A stretch of 61,488 nt of DNA from Rhodococcus sp. 1168 (GTDB taxonomy: Bacteria; Actinomycetota; Actinomycetes; Mycobacteriales; Mycobacteriaceae): the NCBI RefSeq assembly GCF_002091955.1, contig NZ_MKKY01000063.1:1-61488 (forward strand), read 5' to 3'. This document shows, piece after piece, positions 45,200 to 55,366 of this stretch. Each line of letters opens with the position of its first letter. Positions within the stretch are counted from its first letter, which is position 1. Both the position numbers and the translations under genes were made by a program. Below the pieces are notes generated by a model. The model made no database searches. It was not told the origin of the DNA and was given only the letters and a program-made list of their open reading frames with translations.

Positions 45200-46326
45200 G
45201 TTCTTCCGCAACGGATGTCCTCGACGTCTCCAGAATTCTCCTCGAGGACTCCTCACGCATCGTGGTGGTGTGTGGCGCCGGTGGTGTCGGCAAGACGACC
45301 ACGGCGGCAGCGATGGCCCTTCGCGCGGCCGAGCAGGGCAGGAAGGTCGTGGTTCTCACCATCGATCCAGCCAGAAGACTCGCGCAGGCTCTCGGTGTCG
45401 GCGAACTCGACAACACTCCGCAGCCGGTGCAACTCGCGGCGGGCGCCACGGGCGAACTGCACGCGATGATGCTGAACATGCGTCGAACATTCGACGAGAT
45501 GGTCATCGAGCACTCGACTCCGGAAAAAGCGGAACAAGTGTTGGCCAACCCCTTCTACCAAACTGTCGCATCCTCGTTCTCCGGTACGCAGGAATACATG
45601 GCGATGGAGAAACTGGGGCAACTCGCGGCCGATTCGACGTGGGATCTCATCGTCGTCGACACTCCGCCGTCACGTAACGCTCTCGACTTCCTCGACGCCC
45701 CACAGCGTCTCGGATCGTTCCTGGACGGTCGATTCATCCGCTTACTGATGGCACCCGGTCGAGGATTGACCAGGATCGTCACCAGCGCGATGGGCTTGGC
45801 GTTGAGAGGAGTCTCGACCGTCATCGGGAGCCAGATGCTCAACGATGCGTCGGCGTTCGTTCAATCACTCGATTCGATGTTCGGCGGGTTCAGGGAACGC
45901 GCGACGCTCACTTACCAACTGCTGCGTGAGAGCGGGACGAGCTTCGTGGTCGTCGCCGTGGCCGAGCCCGACGCGTTGCGTGAGGCTGCGTTTTTCGTGG
46001 ATCGCCTCAGTAGCGAGGGCATGCCGTTGGCGGGGCTGATCCTCAACCGAACCCACCCGACCCTGTCGGCGTTGCCGGCCGACCATGCCGCCACCGCTGC
46101 TGATCAACTGGACGGTGACGACGACGCCTCTGCCGTCCTGACCGCCGCAGTACTGCGAATCCACGCTGCTCGCGCGGTCACCGCCACGCGCGAGCTTCGA
46201 CTCCTGCGCCGCTTCACAGCGGCTCATCCCCGAATCCCTGTCGTCGGGGTCCCATCACTCCCCTTCGAAGTCTCGGACCTTCAGGCCCTACGCGCTGTGG
46301 CCGACCAACTCACCGGCACGGCGTAG
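45196..46326 (+). CDS. bagB: ArsA/Get3-like ATPase, second subunit (BagB, Rv3680-like)
   Basis: A 376-residue partner ATPase. The P-loop is [17 protein letters not shown], switch I region [15 protein letters not shown], switch [18 protein letters not shown], and the A-loop [13 protein letters not shown]. It matches ArsA/Get3 in order and length but lacks obvious metal-binding cysteines. It probably forms a heterodimer with BagA. The start ATG lies within the stop region of bagA. The gene converges on whiB4 with a 25-base gap. Confidence 0.9.
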   Translation: MSSSATDVLDVSRILLEDSSRIVVVCGAGGVGKTTTAAAMALRAAEQGRKVVVLTIDPARRLAQALGVGELDNTPQPVQLAAGATGELHAMMLNMRRTFDEMVIEHSTPEKAEQVLANPFYQTVASSFSGTQEYMAMEKLGQLAADSTWDLIVVDTPPSRNALDFLDAPQRLGSFLDGRFIRLLMAPGRGLTRIVTSAMGLALRGVSTVIGSQMLNDASAFVQSLDSMFGGFRERATLTYQLLRESGTSFVVVAVAEPDALREAAFFVDRLSSEGMPLAGLILNRTHPTLSALPADHAATAADQLDGDDDASAVLTAAVLRIHAARAVTATRELRLLRRFTAAHPRIPVVGVPSLPFEVSDLQALRAVADQLTGTA

Positions 46327-46351
46327 CGCAGAGCACGACGAAGAAGCAGGC

Positions 46352-46675
46352 TCAAATAGCTGCTTGGGTCTGTCGTTGGCTTTCGAAGAACTCGGACCAC
46401 GAGTCGACCTCGGGATGTTGCTTGAGCAGCGCGCGTCGCTGACGCTCCGTCATTCCACCCCACACCCCGAACTCGACGCGGTTGTCCAGCGCATCTGCGC
46501 CGCACTGCATCAATACCGGGCAGTGCCTGCAGATCGTTGCGGCCTTGCGCTGCGCTGCACCCCTGACGAATAGCTGGTCCGGGTCCATGCCCGAGCACCT
46601 TGCCTGCGCCACCCACGCAATACGCGCTTCGGCTTCTTCCACATCGAGCCGCGTCGGTGCTGCTGTCATGTTCAT
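46352..46675 (-). CDS. whiB4: WhiB4-like iron-sulfur redox regulator
   Basis: A 107-residue WhiB protein. The 4Fe-4S ligands are C27, C49, C52 and C58, followed by the GVWGG turn (70-74) and the basic MTERQRRALLKQ segment that contacts DNA. In M. tuberculosis WhiB4 (Rv3681c) responds to O2 and NO and represses antioxidant genes. ATG 46675 is preferred, with AAAGGGGA upstream. A Crp-like site lies about 120 bases upstream. It is divergent from ponA2, as in mycobacteria. Confidence 0.92.
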   Translation of the reverse strand: MNMTAAPTRLDVEEAEARIAWVAQARCSGMDPDQLFVRGAAQRKAATICRHCPVLMQCGADALDNRVEFGVWGGMTERQRRALLKQHPEVDSWSEFFESQRQTQAAI

Positions 46676-46998
46676 GTGCGGATCCCCTTTGCAGTTCGAA
46701 CATCCTTGCTGGACGTTCCACAAGCTCTTTCGATCTCGAACTTCACCTCGAAGCACATAGATCTAGGAGCTGCCCCACATTCATATACAAGTGTTATCTG
46801 AATCACACCGTGCTCATAATTTAGGTAAAAGAAGCCGCGAACGCAAGACGGACATGGCAACTTTCTGGTACGGCCGTCTCGACCTGCGGCTCAGCAAATT
46901 CTCGGGGTACCGCGCCAGGGATCGAACCCCGCAAAGCGACGCAAGTCGAGCGCGCAGATCCGTGTCCACTGGGAGAGACGTCGTAGTCCACGTACGCT
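46676..46998. other. Divergent whiB4/ponA2 intergenic region
   Basis: About 320 bases between divergent genes. It contains a Crp-like box at 46792-46807 and no supported gene. Both genes must have their promoters here. Confidence 0.45.
46792..46807 (-). promoter_or_regulatory. Possible Crp-like box upstream of whiB4
   Basis: TGTTATCTGAATCACA matches TGTGA-N6-TCACA at 9 of 10 fixed positions. It is about 120 bases upstream of the whiB4 start and about 200 bases from ponA2. Confidence 0.35.
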
Positions 46999-49389
46999 GT
47001 GCCTGTGTCAGTTGGAAAAACCGTGGCGAAGCTCGCCGGATGTTCAGCCCTTGCGGGTGCGTTGTTGGCCGGCGTCATGTTTCCGCTGGCAGGCGGGTTC
47101 GGATACGCATCCAACCGTGCGGCCGATACCGTCGACAATGTTTCGGCCGAATTAGTCGAGGGATCCGTGCCCGCGGTCTCGACGATGGTCGACAGTGCCG
47201 GCAATCCCATTGCGTGGTTGTACGAGCAACGCAGATTCGAAGTACCGAGCGAGAAGATCTCGAACGAGATGAAGCTCGCCATCGTCTCCATCGAGGACAA
47301 GCGGTTCGCCGAACACAAGGGTGTCGACTGGCAGGGCACAATGCGCGCGTTTCTGACCAACACCACCAGCGGTCAGGTCGAACAGGGTGCGTCGACCCTC
47401 GATCAGCAGTACGTCAAGAACTATCACCTGCTCGTCGTGGCCAAGACCGACGCCGAGCGTCGAGCAGCTATCGAGACGACGCCCGCCCGCAAGATCCGCG
47501 AGATCCGGATGGCGCTCACCCTCGACAAAGAGCTGACCAAGGACGAGATCCTCACCCGCTATCTGAACCTCGTCCCGTTCGGAAACTCGTCGTTCGGGAT
47601 TCAAGACGCCGCACAGACCTATTTCGGCGTCGATGCAAGCGAGCTCGACGCCAGGCAGTCGGCCATGCTCGCAGGCATGGTGCAGTCGAGCTCGGCACTC
47701 AACCCGTATACCAACGAGCAGGGCGTCCTCGATCGGCGCAACACCGTCCTGGACACGATGATCCAGAACATCCCAGAACGCGCCACGGAATTTCGGGCCG
47801 CCAGGGCCGAGCCGCTCGGTGTACTCCCCGAACCCCAGATCCTGCCCCGCGGGTGTATTGCTGCCGGTGACCGCGGGTTCTTCTGCGACTACGCACTGCA
47901 ATACCTGGCCAATGCAGGTATCAGCCGAGAGCAGATCGACCAGGGTGGATATCTGATCAAGACCACCCTCGACCCCGCTGTGCAGAACTCGACCAAAGCC
48001 TCGCTGGTAGCCAATACCAAACCGACTCTCGACGGCGTCGCGACGGTCATGAACGTCGTTGCGCCCGGCCAGGACGCCCACCGCGTCCTCGCTATGGGTA
48101 GCAGTCGAACCTACGGTCTGGATTCCGGTGCTGACGAGACGGTGCAGCCGCAGCCGTACTCGCTCGTAGGACACGGCGCAGGATCCATTTTCAAGGTGTT
48201 CACCACGGCCGCTGCGATGGAGCGCGGCCTCGGTACCAGCGCAACCCTGCAGGTCCCCAGACGGGCCGAGGTCCGAGGCATGGGCGACGGCGGCGCAAAG
48301 GGTTGCCCCGCCAACACGTATTGCGTGGAGAACGTCGGCGACTACCCTGCGTCACTCTCGGTTACCGATGCACTGGCGAAGTCTCCGAACACGGCGTTCG
48401 TCAAGTTGATCGAGTCCGTCGGAGTGACGCCGACGGTGGACATGGCGGTGCGCCTCGGCCTACGGTCCTACGCTGCACCGAACACCTCCGGCTTCGACGA
48501 GCGGAGCATGGCCGACTTCCAGAAGGACCAGAATCTCGGTTCCTTCACTCTCGGACCCACCTGGGTCAATCCTCTCGAGCTGTCGAATGTGGCGGCCACC
48601 CTCGCGTCGTCGGGAAAATGGTGCCCACCGACACCGATCGATTCGGTGTTCGACCGCAAGGGCAAGCAGGTGCCGGTGACCCAGCAGGCATGTGAGCAGG
48701 TCGTCGAGCCGGGCTTGGCCGACACCCTTTCCAATGCGATGAGCAAGGACGATCAGCCCGGTGGCACGTCCGCATCCGCTGCAGCATCGGTGGGGTGGAG
48801 TTTGCCGATGTCCGGCAAGACGGGCACGACCGAATCGCACATGTCGTCCGGGTTCCTCGGCTACACCAACAATGCTGCTGCTGCTGTATACACCTACGGA
48901 GACTCCCCGAGCCCCGGTGAGATCTGCTCGTTCCCATTGCGCCCATGTGGCGACGGCAATTTGTACGGCGGCAACGAGCCGGCTCGCACCTGGTACGGGG
49001 CCATGAATCCAGTGGCCGCCAACTTCGGCCCTGTTTCGCTGCCTCCCGTCGACCAGAAATACGTTCGCGGATCCGCCAATGGTCAGGTTCCTGACGTGAC
49101 CGGCTCGACCCAGTCGTCCGCGACCGCAACCCTGCAGGCGGCAGGTTTTCAGGTCACCGTGGTGAGCACGTCCGACACTGCAGCACGAGGAACGGTCACC
49201 GGAATGTCCCCCTCGGGATCGGCTATCCCCGGTGCGATGATCACGATCTACGTGAGCGATGGATCCGTTCGACAGGCGCCACCGGCTCCGTCGCTTCCAG
49301 CACTACCGGAGCTTCCCAACATCCAGATTCCGGCAATACCGCCCAACCTTCCGATCCCTGCCATCCCCGGGCTCACGGTGCCCCGCTAG
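46999..49389 (+). CDS. ponA2: Bifunctional penicillin-binding protein PonA2
   Basis: A 796-residue class A PBP that polymerises and cross-links peptidoglycan outside the membrane. An N-terminal anchor (residues 14-36) precedes the GT51 domain, with the catalytic Glu at about 99 in SIEDKRF and QGASTLDQQYVKN downstream. The transpeptidase motifs are S396-I-F-K399, S462-P-N and K607-T-G-T. A single PASTA repeat starts near residue 697 (VPDVTGSTQSS), and a Pro-rich tail (PALPELPNIQIPAIPP) ends the protein. Equivalent to Rv3682. The start is GTG 46999. A perfect 15-pair terminator follows. Confidence 0.96.
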   Translation: MPVSVGKTVAKLAGCSALAGALLAGVMFPLAGGFGYASNRAADTVDNVSAELVEGSVPAVSTMVDSAGNPIAWLYEQRRFEVPSEKISNEMKLAIVSIEDKRFAEHKGVDWQGTMRAFLTNTTSGQVEQGASTLDQQYVKNYHLLVVAKTDAERRAAIETTPARKIREIRMALTLDKELTKDEILTRYLNLVPFGNSSFGIQDAAQTYFGVDASELDARQSAMLAGMVQSSSALNPYTNEQGVLDRRNTVLDTMIQNIPERATEFRAARAEPLGVLPEPQILPRGCIAAGDRGFFCDYALQYLANAGISREQIDQGGYLIKTTLDPAVQNSTKASLVANTKPTLDGVATVMNVVAPGQDAHRVLAMGSSRTYGLDSGADETVQPQPYSLVGHGAGSIFKVFTTAAAMERGLGTSATLQVPRRAEVRGMGDGGAKGCPANTYCVENVGDYPASLSVTDALAKSPNTAFVKLIESVGVTPTVDMAVRLGLRSYAAPNTSGFDERSMADFQKDQNLGSFTLGPTWVNPLELSNVAATLASSGKWCPPTPIDSVFDRKGKQVPVTQQACEQVVEPGLADTLSNAMSKDDQPGGTSASAAASVGWSLPMSGKTGTTESHMSSGFLGYTNNAAAAVYTYGDSPSPGEICSFPLRPCGDGNLYGGNEPARTWYGAMNPVAANFGPVSLPPVDQKYVRGSANGQVPDVTGSTQSSATATLQAAGFQVTVVSTSDTAARGTVTGMSPSGSAIPGAMITIYVSDGSVRQAPPAPSLPALPELPNIQIPAIPPNLPIPAIPGLTVPR

Positions 49390-49402
49390 GGCGGAATCCA
49401 TC

Positions 49403-49439
49403 GCACGAGATACACCCGCGTCGTGGGTGTATCTCGTGC
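49403..49439. terminator. Bidirectional terminator between ponA2 and the YqeY gene
   Basis: GCACGAGATACACCC at 49403-49417 pairs perfectly with 49425-49439 around a 7-base loop. It lies between converging stop codons (49389 and 49459). Confidence 0.8.
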
Positions 49440-49458
49440 GGATTGCCGGAGTTCGAAC

Positions 49459-49923
49459 TTACAAGCGGTCCTTGACAGCCTTGGAGATCCGAGTGCCGTC
49501 GGCCTTGCCCTTGGCGAGCTCGGTAGCGACCTTCATGACCTGGCCCATCTGCCGGATTCCCGGACGCTCACCCAATTGCTCGGCGACCTGGGCAAGTGCG
49601 GTGTCTGCAATATCGGCCAGTTCGGCGTCGGTCAATGGCGTCGGCAGGTATTCGTCGATGATCTGCGCCTCGGCATGCTCGGTCGCCGCTAGCTCACCTC
49701 GGCCGTTCTGGGTGTAGATCTCTGCGGATTCACCGCGCTTCTTCGATTCCTTGGCAAGAATCTTGATGACCTGTTCGTCGGTGAGATCGTGGGCTTGCTT
49801 GCCGGATACTTCCTCGGTTTGGATCGCGGCGAGGAGCATTCGGATGGTCGCGGTTCGAAGTTTGTCTCTAGCCTTCATGGAGGTGGTCAGGTCGGTTCTC
49901 AGCTGGGACTTCAGTTCGGACAT
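49459..49923 (-). CDS. GatB/YqeY-domain protein
   Basis: A 154-residue GatB/YqeY-family protein: TATIRMLLAAIQTEEV near the start, then VIKILAKESKKRGESAEIY and EAQIIDEYLPTPLTDAEL, and a helical C-terminus (GIRQMGQVMKVATELAKG). The domain is related to the tRNA-binding tail of the GatB amidotransferase; the free-standing proteins have no settled function. The start is ATG 49923. The gene is divergent from the metallophosphoesterase with 62 bases between. Confidence 0.92.
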   Translation of the reverse strand: MSELKSQLRTDLTTSMKARDKLRTATIRMLLAAIQTEEVSGKQAHDLTDEQVIKILAKESKKRGESAEIYTQNGRGELAATEHAEAQIIDEYLPTPLTDAELADIADTALAQVAEQLGERPGIRQMGQVMKVATELAKGKADGTRISKAVKDRL

Positions 49924-49985
49924 GTATCAGAACGCTACGCGGGCAGTGCCCTGGCTCGCACGTCGATTGCACCACCTGACGTATC

Positions 49986-51011
49986 GTGGAAGACGTGTCC
50001 GTGAAAATCACTACATCGGCCCGACTCCTCGCAGCAGCAGAACGTACTCGCGCCGCAGCCTCGGAGGCCCCCATCAGAAGCGCCGCGATTGCGACGGCCG
50101 GCGCGGCGGCACTCGGTATCGGTTATGCAACTCTCATCGAACGCAATGCGTTCACATTGCGGGAAACGTCGATGGCGGTGCTGGAACCTGGTTCGTCTTC
50201 GCTTCGGGTGCTGCACATCAGTGATCTGCACATGATGCCCGGGCAGCGTTCCAAACAGAATTGGCTCCGCGAACTCGACAGCCTGGAACCGGACCTGGTG
50301 GTCAACACCGGCGACAACCTGTCGCATCCACGCTCGGTTCCTGCCGTAGTCCAAGCTCTCGGTCCCTTGCTGTCTCGGCCGGGGCTGTTCGTCTTCGGCA
50401 GCAACGACTATTTCGCGCCGAAGCCGAAGAATCCACTCCTGTACTTCAAGAAAGATCGCAAGAAGGTACTCGGTGAAGCACTGCCGTGGCGTGACCTGCG
50501 GGCCGCCTTCTCCGAACGCGGTTGGCACGACGTGACGCATGTGCGCAGAGAGCTCGAAGTTGCGGGCGTGCGTATCGCTTCGGCCGGTGTCGACGATCCT
50601 CATCTCGAGCGCGACCGGTACGACACAATCGCAGGCCAGCCGAATCCGCTCGCAGACCTTCGGCTGGGAATCACGCACTCCCCCGAGCCACGAGTGCTGG
50701 ATCGTTTCGCCGACGACGGATACGACTTGGTCCTTGCCGGACACACGCACGGTGGTCAACTCTGCCTACCGTTCTACGGTGCCCTCGTCACCAACTGCGA
50801 GCTCGATCGGTCTCGGGTGAAGGGTCCATCGAAGTGGGGCGCACATACCCAGCTGCACGTCTCCGCCGGCGTCGGCACTTCTCCCTATGCCCCGGCCCGG
50901 TTCTGCTGCAGGCCCGAAGCGACCCTGCTGACGCTGACCCCCGCCCCGCGTCAGGGTCCTCGCGAAGGTTCGGACGAGGGCGTTTCGCGTTCTGAGGCAG
51001 TCGTGAGCTAG
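49986..51011 (+). CDS. Metallophosphoesterase, Rv3683-like
   Basis: A calcineurin-type phosphoesterase of about 341 residues. The metal ligands are in [28 protein letters not shown] (N and D of GN-like motif), GITHSPEP and AGHTHGGQL. The N-terminus has a hydrophobic stretch ([21 protein letters not shown]) that may anchor it to the membrane. The substrate is unknown. GTG 49986 gives the longest form; GTG 50001, 8 bases after GGAAG, is at least as likely. It is followed by tRNA-Pro 18 bases later. Confidence 0.9.
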   Translation: MEDVSVKITTSARLLAAAERTRAAASEAPIRSAAIATAGAAALGIGYATLIERNAFTLRETSMAVLEPGSSSLRVLHISDLHMMPGQRSKQNWLRELDSLEPDLVVNTGDNLSHPRSVPAVVQALGPLLSRPGLFVFGSNDYFAPKPKNPLLYFKKDRKKVLGEALPWRDLRAAFSERGWHDVTHVRRELEVAGVRIASAGVDDPHLERDRYDTIAGQPNPLADLRLGITHSPEPRVLDRFADDGYDLVLAGHTHGGQLCLPFYGALVTNCELDRSRVKGPSKWGAHTQLHVSAGVGTSPYAPARFCCRPEATLLTLTPAPRQGPREGSDEGVSRSEAVVS

Positions 51012-51029
51012 ACTCTCCGAGGCGGTACA

Positions 51030-51103
<74 letters not shown>

Positions 51104-51122
51104 CAAAGTATCGGTGAATCAC

Positions 51123-51157
51123 AAAAGTCCTGGCCTTTCCACAAGGCCAGGACTTTT
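51123..51157. terminator. Terminator after tRNA-Pro
   Basis: AAAAGTCCTGGCCTT at 51123-51137 pairs with 51143-51157 around TCCAC (15 pairs). The A/T flanks make it a rho-independent terminator in both directions, serving tRNA-Pro and the minus-strand gene that ends at 51169. Confidence 0.85.
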
Positions 51158-51168
51158 GCGTTCTCGAC

Positions 51169-51780
51169 TCAGTTCGCAGCGGCGCGCAGCTTTTCCAACA
51201 ACGGACCTGCAGCCTCGGCGAGGAATTGTTCCTGGGTTTCGTCACCGACCTGCACGAGGGCGATGTCGGTGAAACCCGCCTCCCAGTACGGCTTGACGGA
51301 CTCGACGATCGCATCGAGGTCCGGTCCACAAGGAATTGTATCGGCAACATCTTCCTTGCGGACGAACTGCGTTGCTCCGGCGAACCCGGCCGTCGTCGGG
51401 AGGTCCGCGTTGACAGCCCAGCCGCCGGCGAACCAACGAAAACGATCGTGCGCGCGGTCGATTGCTGCATTCTTGTCCGGATCCGAGACCGCGATTCCGA
51501 TCGGAATGCCGCCGTCGGGCACATCCCAGATCTTGGCAGAATCGACGCGAAAGTGCTTGCCCTCGTACGTGATCAACTCGCCTGTGCAAAGTTGCGCGAT
51601 GATCTCGAGAGCTTCGACGAACATGTCCTGACGCTTGTCGGTCGATGGCCACCCCTCACCGACGACATGTTCGTTCAGATTCTCCCCGCTGCCGAGTCCG
51701 AGCGTGAACCTGCCGTCGGCGAGTATCTGCATGGTCGCGGCCTTCTGGGCGACGACGGCAGGGTGGCAACGAGAATGTGG
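51169..51780 (-). pseudogene. LLM-class F420-dependent oxidoreductase, N-terminus deleted
   Basis: The C-terminal two thirds of a luciferase-like, F420-dependent oxidoreductase. HPAVVAQKAATMQ then DGRFTLGLGSGENLNEHVV are the conserved blocks near residue 100 of the full-length family (usually about 315 residues). The frame continues upstream of the ATG at 51732 for 16 codons with true homology, then hits TAG at 51781-51783, so the first 90 or so residues are missing. The C-terminus looks complete. It directly abuts the end of a broken GH15 gene, so one deletion probably removed the start of this gene and the end of the other. An ATG-initiated 187-residue protein would lack part of the barrel. 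Confidence 0.8.
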
Positions 51781-51808
51781 CTATCGCCCAGCACTTTTCG
51801 TCACTCCC

Positions 51809-53133
51809 CTATCGCTTCGTGGTGGCATCGTGCGAGCGTGCGATGGTCAGCGCCGCCGCCAGCAGTACCGAAGCATCGAGCCCTTCCGCGCCTGGATATG
51901 CCATGTAGGACTGCCGCTCGTCCGACCAGCAGCTCTCTTCGATGTACGCCCTGATTCGCTCGCTCGGCTCGCCATCTGTCGGGGATGCCGGGGATCTGGC
52001 CGTCCTCGGCGAGGTATACAGCGCAGTCGAGTGCCTGCCAGCAACCGAGCTTCGAACTCGTGAAATGCTGCTCGTCCTCGAGTTCCCAGATTCCCGCATC
52101 TCGCTGCTGCCAGGAATCGCATGTCTGGTCCGCGATCGTCGCGAGGAGTCGACCAGTGGAAGCATCGAGCACATTGCCCGCATCGACGTACAACCAAACG
52201 ATCGAGAATAGATCTCCGAATATGCTCAGCTGCAGTTGATCTGCAGCCCGATTACCGTTAACGACGGGCCCGATGCCACGCCACCCCGGCACGTCGGGTC
52301 GCTCGGTCCCGCCGGGCAATTCACCACCGAGGGTGTATAAGACATTGACCAGAGGATCGTTGGCCCGGATGACTTTCAGTAGCCACGCAACGGCGGCGTG
52401 TACTTCTTCGCGCACCCCGAACCGAATCAAAGCTCTGAGTGTGTACGCGGTGTCGCAGACCCACGCGTAGCGGTAGTCCCAGTTCTTACCTCCTGCAGGA
52501 TTCTCCGGCAGCGAGGTCGTCGCTGCGGCAGCAATGGCCCCAGAGGGACTGTGAAGCAACAACTTCAGCGCGAGAGCACTCCGTGCCACGTCCGCCGCCC
52601 ACGGGCCGTCGTACTGGAATTTGTCGGTCCACGCACGCCAGTTCGCGATGGTTCGGTCGACGCCTTCGTCGACCTCCCGGGGGTCCGGGATATTCAGTGG
52701 TTCGCTTTCGGTGCCGGCCAGGCCCACGGCGATGCTTTGCCGAGCATCGTGCCCGGCGAAACCCGCCACTCCATCTCGACCACACCTCGAGACCGTCTGT
52801 TCGACGGGCGAGTTCCAGCCACGGCAATCGACCCGCCACCCCGGTATTGAGGGAATCGGTGACTCGTACCGACCCGGTTGCGGTTCGGTAGGTGGAGGTC
52901 AAAACGTTGGTTCCATCGACGAATTCCCGCTCGACCGTGAACGGTCCGGCCGGTGACAGTTCGAATCTTCCGCCGTGTTCGGCATCGAGAAGTGCCGCAA
53001 ACGTCGGCGGCGAGTCGAGATTGGGGATGGGCAGCCAGTCGATCCGGCCGTCCAGTGCGATCAGGGCTACTGTTCGCCCGTCTCCGATGGCGGCATAATT
53101 CTCGATTGCGGTGTATCCGTGTTCACGACTCAT
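51809..53133 (-). pseudogene. GH15 trehalase/glucoamylase-like gene with several frame lesions
   Basis: The parts of one GH15 enzyme lie in successive frames. The N-terminal domain runs from ATG 53133 (HGYTAIENYAAIGDGRTVAL) to about 52790. A short stretch follows in another frame (VEMEWRV). The catalytic barrel continues in a third frame from about 52760 to 51965 (RSALALKLL; PAGGKNWDYRYAWVCDTAY; QLQLSIFGDLFS). A further shift leads into IRAYIEESCWSDERQSY and a stop at 51809. Sequence usually present between the domains and about 100 C-terminal residues are missing. The usual WVRD has become WVCD. In actinobacteria such proteins degrade trehalose or related glucosides. This one is dead unless the lesions are sequencing errors. 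Confidence 0.8.
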
Positions 53134-53210
53134 TCTGTGGTCACCCGGCCTCGAAGAATGCCGCAGTTGAACCTTGACCACTCGAGGGTTCGCTCATTCC
53201 AGCGTCGTAC

Positions 53211-53253
53211 CCGACGCCTACAGCCACGAAACACGGCCTACAGCCACGAAACA
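53211..53253. repeat. Tandem 20-base direct repeat next to the dps terminator
   Basis: CCTACAGCCACGAAACACG occurs twice in a row, separated by one base, at about 53216-53254. It sits between the broken GH15 gene and the terminator of the dps gene. Confidence 0.65.
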
Positions 53254-53292
53254 CGCAAGAGGGCCCCTCGGCATGCGAGGGGCCCTCTTGCG
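53254..53292 (-). terminator. Terminator after dps
   Basis: CGCAAGAGGGCCCCTCG (53254-53270) pairs perfectly with 53276-53292 around the loop GCATG, 17 pairs. It lies 15 bases beyond the dps stop on the minus strand and is followed by TGTTT. Confidence 0.8.
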
Positions 53293-53307
53293 TTGCGTTG
53301 GGACGAT

Positions 53308-53781
53308 CTAGCCGACCTGTGCCTGCCACATCCAGTGCAACTGCTCGAGTCGTGCGGTGATCGCGATCAGCAGATCCTGGGTGACCGGGTCGGCCGCCTC
53401 GGTATCGGCGATGCGGCCACGTAGGCGATCGATCACAGCGGCGAGATTGTCCACCACTGCGGCGGTGACCTGCTCGTCCTTGGTCCAGCCGTCACCGATT
53501 CCCTTGGTTCCCGCCGTCGCCGAAACCGTGGCGGAGCGGCCGTCCGGGCTGACCCCGATCGCGGTGGCGCGCTCGGCCGACGAATCGGTGAACTCGCGCG
53601 CTGCGGCTACCAGTTCGTCCAAAGCGAGGTGGACCGAACGGAAGTTCTTTCCGATGACGTTCCAATGGGCCTGCTTGGCGATCAAGGACAAGTCGATCAG
53701 GTCCACGACGGTGCCCTGCAGCGCGTCGCCTGCGATCTTCTGCTGTCCTGCGTCGAGTGAACTGGTAATGGGGTTGTTCAT
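53308..53781 (-). CDS. dps: Dps-family ferritin-like DNA-protection protein
   Basis: A 157-residue Dps protein that forms dodecamers, oxidises and stores iron using H2O2 and shields DNA. The ferroxidase ligands are visible in QAHWNVIGKNF (H39), SVHLALDEL (H51) and SSAERA (E70). TVVDLIDLSLIAKQAHWN is the standard first helix. The ATG at 53781 has AAAGGAGG upstream. It lies 70 bases after the catalase gene on the same strand, so both probably respond to peroxide together. Confidence 0.92.
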   Translation of the reverse strand: MNNPITSSLDAGQQKIAGDALQGTVVDLIDLSLIAKQAHWNVIGKNFRSVHLALDELVAAAREFTDSSAERATAIGVSPDGRSATVSATAGTKGIGDGWTKDEQVTAAVVDNLAAVIDRLRGRIADTEAADPVTQDLLIAITARLEQLHWMWQAQVG

Positions 53782-53851
53782 GATGTGCCTCCTTTGTGAG
53801 ATTCGGCGGGAAGATACGACCGGTGGGACGCTCGAACGTTCAGTCGGGCAA

Positions 53852-55366
53852 CTAGACCTTTGCGGCCTCGTCGCCAGGCGCAGTCGGCGACTGGCTCGTC
53901 GTCGGCTCGGTGTCGGACTGACCTGCACGGACGCCTTCTTCGACCTTCTTGCCGAGTTCTCGGTCCACGTTCGACCAGTACTGGAAGACGCGAACCAGTA
54001 CTTCCTCGGTCACGCCGTTGAGCGCATGTCCGACGATGTTTCCTACCAAGCGCTCCCGCGCCGCATCATCCATGACCTCGCGGTACAGCGTCCCGGGCTG
54101 AACGAAGTCACCATCCTCGGGATGCTCGATATAACCGGTGCGCACGAACCGTGGCTCGAAGTCCCAGGATCCGTCGTCGCCGTAGGTATTCGTGTCGGCC
54201 TTCGGTCCGCCGTACGAGTTCGGTGCGTACACAGGTGTGTCGGCAGAATTGAACGAGTACCGCATCGACCCGTCCTTGGAGTACGAATTGACCGGAACCT
54301 TCGGTGCATTGACGGGCAGCTGCGCGTAGTTGGCGCCGATCCGGTAGCGGTGTGCATCGGCGTAGGAGAAGACACGGCCGAGCAGCATCTTGTCCGGGCT
54401 GAACCCGATGCCGGGAACGATGTTCGACGGCTCGAAGGAGCTCTGCTCGATCTGGGCGTGGAAGTTCTCCGGGTTGCGATTGAGGGTCATCTTACCGACC
54501 TCGATCAGCGGGTAATCCTTCTGCGACCAGGTCTTGGTGAGGTCGAAAGGGTTGAACTTGTAGTCTTCTGCATCGTTGTACGGCATGATCTGCACCTTGA
54601 GCGTCCAGCTGGGGAAGTCGCCCTTCTTGATGGAGCCGAACAGGTCCTGACGGTGATGATCGGGCGAGGTCCCGGCAAGTTCGTCGGCCTTGGCCTGCGT
54701 CAAGAATTCGATGCCCTGGTCGGTCTTGAAGTGGAACTTCACCCAGTTGCGTTCACCTGCCTCGTTGATCAGCTGGTAGGTGTGCGAACCGAATCCGTCC
54801 ATGTGGCGGAACGACTTCGGGATGCCGCGGTCCCCCATGAGCCAAGTAACCTGATGCGCGGTCTCCGGAGAGAGAGTCCAGAAGTCCCACTGCATATTGT
54901 TATCGCGCAATCCGGAGTCCGGCATGCGCTTCTGGCTCCGAATGAAGTCCTGGAACTTCATCGGATCCCTCATGAAGAAGACAGGGGTGTTGTTGCCCAC
55001 GAGGTCCCAGTTGCCTTCCTCGGTATAGAACTTGAGCGAGAATCCGCGCGGATCGCGCCAGGTGTCAGGGCTACCCTGCTCGCCCGCCACCGTGGAGAAG
55101 CGTGCCAACATTTCGGTCTTGGCGCCGGGCTGGAGCACCTTGGCCTTCGTGAATTTGCTTATATCACCGGTGATTTCGAGGTCACCGAATGCACCTGCGC
55201 CCTTGGCGTGGACGACACGCTCGGGGACACGCTCGCGGTTGAACTGCGCCATCTTCTCGATGAGGTAATGGTCATGTAGCAGGATCGGACCCTGCGTGCC
55301 TGCAGTGAGCGAATGCTCGTCGCTGGCTACCGGAATTCCAGCATTACTGGTGGTCGGCTTGGTCAT
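53852..55366 (-). CDS. katA: Monofunctional heme catalase
   Basis: A 504-residue catalase, the small-subunit (clade 3) type, which splits H2O2. The distal His lies in [12 protein letters not shown], the distal Asn in [10 protein letters not shown], and the proximal heme-binding Tyr in [14 protein letters not shown]. The tail ([19 protein letters not shown]) is polar and probably disordered. The ATG at 55366 has GGAGG 8 bases upstream. It overlaps the end of the Fur-family gene by 23 bases, so the regulator and catalase are translated from one transcript. Confidence 0.96.
   Translation of the reverse strand: MTKPTTSNAGIPVASDEHSLTAGTQGPILLHDHYLIEKMAQFNRERVPERVVHAKGAGAFGDLEITGDISKFTKAKVLQPGAKTEMLARFSTVAGEQGSPDTWRDPRGFSLKFYTEEGNWDLVGNNTPVFFMRDPMKFQDFIRSQKRMPDSGLRDNNMQWDFWTLSPETAHQVTWLMGDRGIPKSFRHMDGFGSHTYQLINEAGERNWVKFHFKTDQGIEFLTQAKADELAGTSPDHHRQDLFGSIKKGDFPSWTLKVQIMPYNDAEDYKFNPFDLTKTWSQKDYPLIEVGKMTLNRNPENFHAQIEQSSFEPSNIVPGIGFSPDKMLLGRVFSYADAHRYRIGANYAQLPVNAPKVPVNSYSKDGSMRYSFNSADTPVYAPNSYGGPKADTNTYGDDGSWDFEPRFVRTGYIEHPEDGDFVQPGTLYREVMDDAARERLVGNIVGHALNGVTEEVLVRVFQYWSNVDRELGKKVEEGVRAGQSDTEPTTSQSPTAPGDEAAKV

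Noticed and set aside
44135..46326. Arsenite pump function for the two ArsA-like genes
   Set aside because: The metal-binding cysteines of ArsA are absent and no arsB or arsR is nearby; the Get3-like BagAB assignment fits better.
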